DNA from: Lachnospiraceae bacterium
GTDB taxonomy: Bacteria > Bacillota > Clostridia > Lachnospirales > Lachnospiraceae
DNA: 52,038 nucleotides
Assembly: GCA_021202635.1 (NCBI GenBank)
Contig: JAJQCQ010000006.1
Span: forward strand, 1-52,038
Direction of reading: 5' to 3'
In this document: positions 49,190 to 52,038 of the stretch, piece after piece
Position numbering within the stretch: position 1 is the stretch's first letter
Layout of the letters: each line of letters begins with the position of its first letter
The notes under the pieces: generated by a model
Told to the model about the DNA's origin: nothing
The model's database searches: none
The model's input: only the letters and a program-made list of their open reading frames with translations
Made by a program: the position numbers and the translations under genes

Positions 49190-51850
49190 ATGAATCGCTC
49201 CTATGACATCACCGTATTATACGCTCTTCACGAGTCTGATGATAAAATTCCGGATTTTCCCGCGCAGTCACTTTCCTCCGATCGGATCCAGATCATCCCG
49301 GTCCGGGAAAACGACCCGTATCACCCGCGCATGCAGGCTTTGAAGAAAATCCATGAGGCCAGGGAAACCTACACCATTCTGCTGGATGTCGGGGACCGCT
49401 TTTCGGATACTTTTCTGGCAGGCCTGCTCTCTCATGCCGGGACTTCGGGGGCCGCTTTTGTCATGCCTTCCCAGATCAGTCAATGCCTGCAAAGGACGAC
49501 GCGCTACTTCTCTCTTGGCAGCACCAATGGCACCATATCGCAAAATGCCGGGCGGATTCCCGTAGTATTTCCCACGGAGCTCCACGCCCTGCTTCTTCCC
49601 ACCAGCGCCCTTACCGCTGCGGTACAGGAAACAGCCGGCAGCGTCGAGCAGGAAAAACAAATCCTGCTTCGCATCTTCGCGCAGAACCCGGATTTTGTTT
49701 ACGTGGATTCCTGTCAGATCGAATACGCGCTGCCCAGGGAATGTGACCAGCAATATGATGTCCGCCCGCTCTCAAAGGAATGGTATTATGAGCCGTTTGA
49801 GCAGTTTCTTCTGCCATGCCTGGAAAAAGTCAGAGGCACCTTCGGCTCTGTTCCACCGATCCTCCAGCACCTGGCTCTCTACATGATCCATATCCGTTTT
49901 GAAGCGAATATGGACAATCGAAACCGCCATGTGATCGAGCCGGAGGCGGTAGCTGCTTATACGGAGCTGATCTCCTCTGTCCTTCAGTATGTCAATATAG
50001 AGACGCTTCTGGATACCCACGTTCATCCTTCTCATTCCTCCATGGAGCAAAAGCTTATGGAAATCCGGATGAAAAAGAAAGACTGTTCCTGGTATCCAAA
50101 GCTGGACTGCATGCCAAATACCATCCGCTTTACATGCGATAATTTCAGCCTCACCACGCTTTCCAAAATACCGGTACGCATTCATCTGATGGATTACCGC
50201 AATGGACGGCTTGAAATCGACGGCTCCAACGCGGACTTTTTCCGCCACACCAAAGTACGGCTCTATGCCCGATTTGGTTCCGAAACCTACACACCCGTGT
50301 ACAACCGCCGGTATTCTCTGACGAAATATTTTGGCGTCTCTTTCTATCGGACACACACCTTCCACCTCTCGATTCCAGTGGATGATCCCGGCTCCGAAGC
50401 CGGAAAAAAAGAAGCCGCAAAAGAACGCCTGCTGAATTTCTACCTGTGTCCAGACGGGCAAAAGGAATACCGCATGGAATTTTCCTTCCCGTCCCACACC
50501 AGCCGGTTTGCAAACGGCTACGCCTATGGCTATTGGCGATTCGGCAAATATCTCGCGTTTCACAATGACAAGGGCATTCACGTGCGGCGTTCCAGTCCTC
50601 TGGTCGTGCTTCGGAAGGAGGTTCTGCTCTGGAAGCAGATTTTCACCAAAGGCACCGGGCGCCGGTACATCCCGCTGAAAATGCTAAATTTCGCTCTGCG
50701 CCCTTGGTTTTCCCGGCAAAGGATCTGGCTTTTCATGGATAAAATCTATAAGGGCGGAGATTCTTCCGAATATATCTATAAATATGCCGCTGCGCAGAAG
50801 GACGGCATCCGAAAGTATTACCTGCTCGACAAGACCTCCGCAGACTATGCCCGCCTGCAAAAAGAAGGCTACCGTCCTCTGCGGCGCGGCAGCCTCTGGC
50901 ATCGGCTGATCTTCCTGAATGCAAATATGGTAATAGCTTCCAACTCCACCGTATTTGCCTTCAACAGTTACAGTACAGCGACATCCCAGTATATCCGCGG
51001 AGACGTCCACTCGGTAACCGCCTGTGTGCAGCACGGGATGTCCGTACAGAAAATCGCCGTCGCTCAGCAGCGCCTGCGCGATAACACCAAACTCTATTTC
51101 TGTGCCTCAAAATATGAAATAGAAAATCTTTCCAGGCCAGCCTATGACTATGAGGGCTACGACGCCCTGAAATTAACCGGTGTGCCCCGCTACGACGGAC
51201 TGAAAAGCCGTGCAGAAAAAATTCTTCTGATTTCGCCCACCTGGCGCATGAATTCTGCACTGCCGCCTACCAAGGGAGAGTCTGTCGCACGCGCCTATAA
51301 CCCGCATTTCAAAGACACCAGCTACTATCAGGTCTACAACAGCCTGATCAACGATCCGCGTCTTCTGGAATCGGCCCGGCAGTACGGCTACCGGATTCAG
51401 TACGTCCTGCATCCGATCATCAGCCCGCAGGCAAAGGATTTTACCAAAAACGAGTATGTCGAGATTATTCCATCCATCGGCGACATGAGCTACGAAAAGC
51501 TTTTCTGCGAAGCTGCCCTGATGGTAACCGATTTTTCCGGCGTTCAGTTTGACTTCGCCTATATGCGAAAACCCGTCGTCTACCTGCATCACCACGACAT
51601 TCCGCAGCATTACGACGAGGGAAGCTTCTTCTACGAAACAATGGGCTTCGGCGAGATCTGCCATACCAACGACGAGCTGATCGACGTGCTCTGCGATTAC
51701 ATGAAAAACGACTGCCGGATGCCGGATGAATACCGCCGCCGGGCAGACGATTTCTTCGCATACTCCGACAACAGCAATTGTGAGCGGATTTACCCGCTCA
51801 TGCTCGAATACGAAATGAGCCACGCCACCCACTCGGCCCGCGAGGAATAA
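49190..51850 (+). CDS. Large CDP-glycerol glycerophosphotransferase family protein
   Basis: An 886-residue enzyme. The ATG at 49190 has GAAAGGATCC upstream; 15 earlier codons are in frame but lack a ribosome site. The first ~270 residues weakly resemble a GT2 fold (DITVLYALHESDDK, TILLDVGDRFSD). A beta-rich middle segment (about 300-460) follows, then the glycerophosphotransferase domain from about 510: YYLLDKTSADY, VTACVQHGMSVQKIA, LTGVPRYDGL, ISPTWRMN, YVLHPIIS and LMVTDFSGVQFDFAYMRKPV. This architecture occurs in teichoic-acid-like polymerases that work at the membrane. It probably acts on the same or a related polymer as the operon at 36-45 kb, though separately transcribed. Confidence 0.92.
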   Translation: MNRSYDITVLYALHESDDKIPDFPAQSLSSDRIQIIPVRENDPYHPRMQALKKIHEARETYTILLDVGDRFSDTFLAGLLSHAGTSGAAFVMPSQISQCLQRTTRYFSLGSTNGTISQNAGRIPVVFPTELHALLLPTSALTAAVQETAGSVEQEKQILLRIFAQNPDFVYVDSCQIEYALPRECDQQYDVRPLSKEWYYEPFEQFLLPCLEKVRGTFGSVPPILQHLALYMIHIRFEANMDNRNRHVIEPEAVAAYTELISSVLQYVNIETLLDTHVHPSHSSMEQKLMEIRMKKKDCSWYPKLDCMPNTIRFTCDNFSLTTLSKIPVRIHLMDYRNGRLEIDGSNADFFRHTKVRLYARFGSETYTPVYNRRYSLTKYFGVSFYRTHTFHLSIPVDDPGSEAGKKEAAKERLLNFYLCPDGQKEYRMEFSFPSHTSRFANGYAYGYWRFGKYLAFHNDKGIHVRRSSPLVVLRKEVLLWKQIFTKGTGRRYIPLKMLNFALRPWFSRQRIWLFMDKIYKGGDSSEYIYKYAAAQKDGIRKYYLLDKTSADYARLQKEGYRPLRRGSLWHRLIFLNANMVIASNSTVFAFNSYSTATSQYIRGDVHSVTACVQHGMSVQKIAVAQQRLRDNTKLYFCASKYEIENLSRPAYDYEGYDALKLTGVPRYDGLKSRAEKILLISPTWRMNSALPPTKGESVARAYNPHFKDTSYYQVYNSLINDPRLLESARQYGYRIQYVLHPIISPQAKDFTKNEYVEIIPSIGDMSYEKLFCEAALMVTDFSGVQFDFAYMRKPVVYLHHHDIPQHYDEGSFFYETMGFGEICHTNDELIDVLCDYMKNDCRMPDEYRRRADDFFAYSDNSNCERIYPLMLEYEMSHATHSAREE

Positions 51851-51870
51851 AAATCCGCAGAAAAAAATGA

Positions 51871-51924
51871 CCGCGTCTGGCGTTAGCCGGAATTATTCCT
51901 TACGTAGCCGTGCGCATCGAAAAA
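51871..51924 (+). repeat. 54-bp structured intergenic repeat, copy 2
   Basis: CCGCGTCTGGCGTTAGCCGG through CATCGAAAAA, matching 18521-18574 with nine differences. As in copy 1 it follows a plus-strand stop codon and precedes a terminator. The inner stem is kept as CTGGC/GCCGG. Confidence 0.7.
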
Positions 51925-51957
51925 AAGGAGGATCCCATCGAATCCTCCTTTTATTTA
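51923..51957 (+). terminator. Terminator of the glycerophosphotransferase gene
   Basis: AAAAGGAGGAT (51923-51933) and ATCCTCCTTTT (51942-51952) form a perfect 11-bp stem with an eight-base loop, followed by T-rich sequence. The remaining 80 bases are mostly TTTA/TTA low-complexity repeats with no feature. Confidence 0.9.
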
Positions 51958-52038
51958 TTATTTATTTATTATTTATTTTTTCCTTTTTTGTAATTATATA
52001 TTTACAGTTTCCTGGAGAGATACTTTCCTGTTATTATT

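Noticed and set aside
51950-51990. TTTA/TTA low-complexity run at the window end as a CRISPR-like or regulatory repeat
   Set aside because: Units are only 3-4 bases, without spacers; simple AT slippage tract after a terminator.

Overview
The window looks like a chromosomal segment from a low-to-mid GC Gram-positive gut anaerobe, most likely a Lachnospiraceae member (Bacillota, Clostridia). The pointers are strong AGGAGG-type ribosome sites, a CBS-type Mn pyrophosphatase, a small malic enzyme, a nucleoside salvage operon (deoD-deoB-cdd-pdp), a Csp-like subtilisin, teichoic-acid-type export genes and lipoproteins. This placement is inferred from gene families, not from an rRNA gene; no tRNA, rRNA or CRISPR array was seen.

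Layout. 0.1-7.6 kb: two convergent genes for giant secreted CxxC-rich paralogs whose first 91 coding bases are identical, with a deletion-wrecked Rpn/PD-(D/E)XK transposase gene between them. 7.7-12.0 kb: a membrane-bound CapD/PglF-type sugar nucleotide dehydratase and a DEAH helicase with four helicase-associated repeats. 12.2-17.1 kb: an accessory island holding a tyrosine recombinase framed by 26-bp hairpin-forming inverted repeats, a two-gene RloA/RloB (AbiL-type) defence operon, and a gutted SNF2 helicase. 17.3-36.3 kb: mostly housekeeping genes: malic enzyme, murA, a flavin reductase-like protein, CBS-pyrophosphatase, the nucleoside operon, a TPR lipoprotein, MscS channel, corrinoid adenosyltransferase, S8 protease, thymidine kinase, a LuxR-type regulator, a cytosolic ParB-like/BMP fusion and a phosphoesterase. 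36.3-44.7 kb: a minus-strand surface glycopolymer operon: ABC permease, an ABC-ATPase fused to UDP-galactopyranose mutase, a glycerophosphotransferase, a cytidylyltransferase, an epimerase, LicD and a GT2. 44.9-52 kb: a cytidylate-kinase-like protein, a very long TPR/AAA+ protein, and a second, divergent glycerophosphotransferase.

The most unusual signal is a short palindromic element that sits in frame inside protein-coding genes. Two 86-bp copies (3 mismatches) lie in unrelated genes, the UDP-galactopyranose mutase fusion and the TPR/AAA+ protein. Both are read in the same frame and appear to have entered the same 8-bp target, GGA^GCCGA. Truncated or diverged relatives are visible in the epimerase, in LicD and twice more in the mutase. 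This resembles the Rickettsia palindromic elements in behaviour. Four other intergenic repeat families or long inverted repeats are present: 7572-7678; 18521/51871; 22804/28248; and 39484-39627.

How the genes fit together: the 36-45 kb cluster would make CDP-activated and galactofuranose-containing precursors, add phospho-substituents and export the polymer by a Wzm/Wzt- or TagGH-like transporter. The 24-27 kb operon recycles deoxynucleosides, with thymidine kinase nearby.
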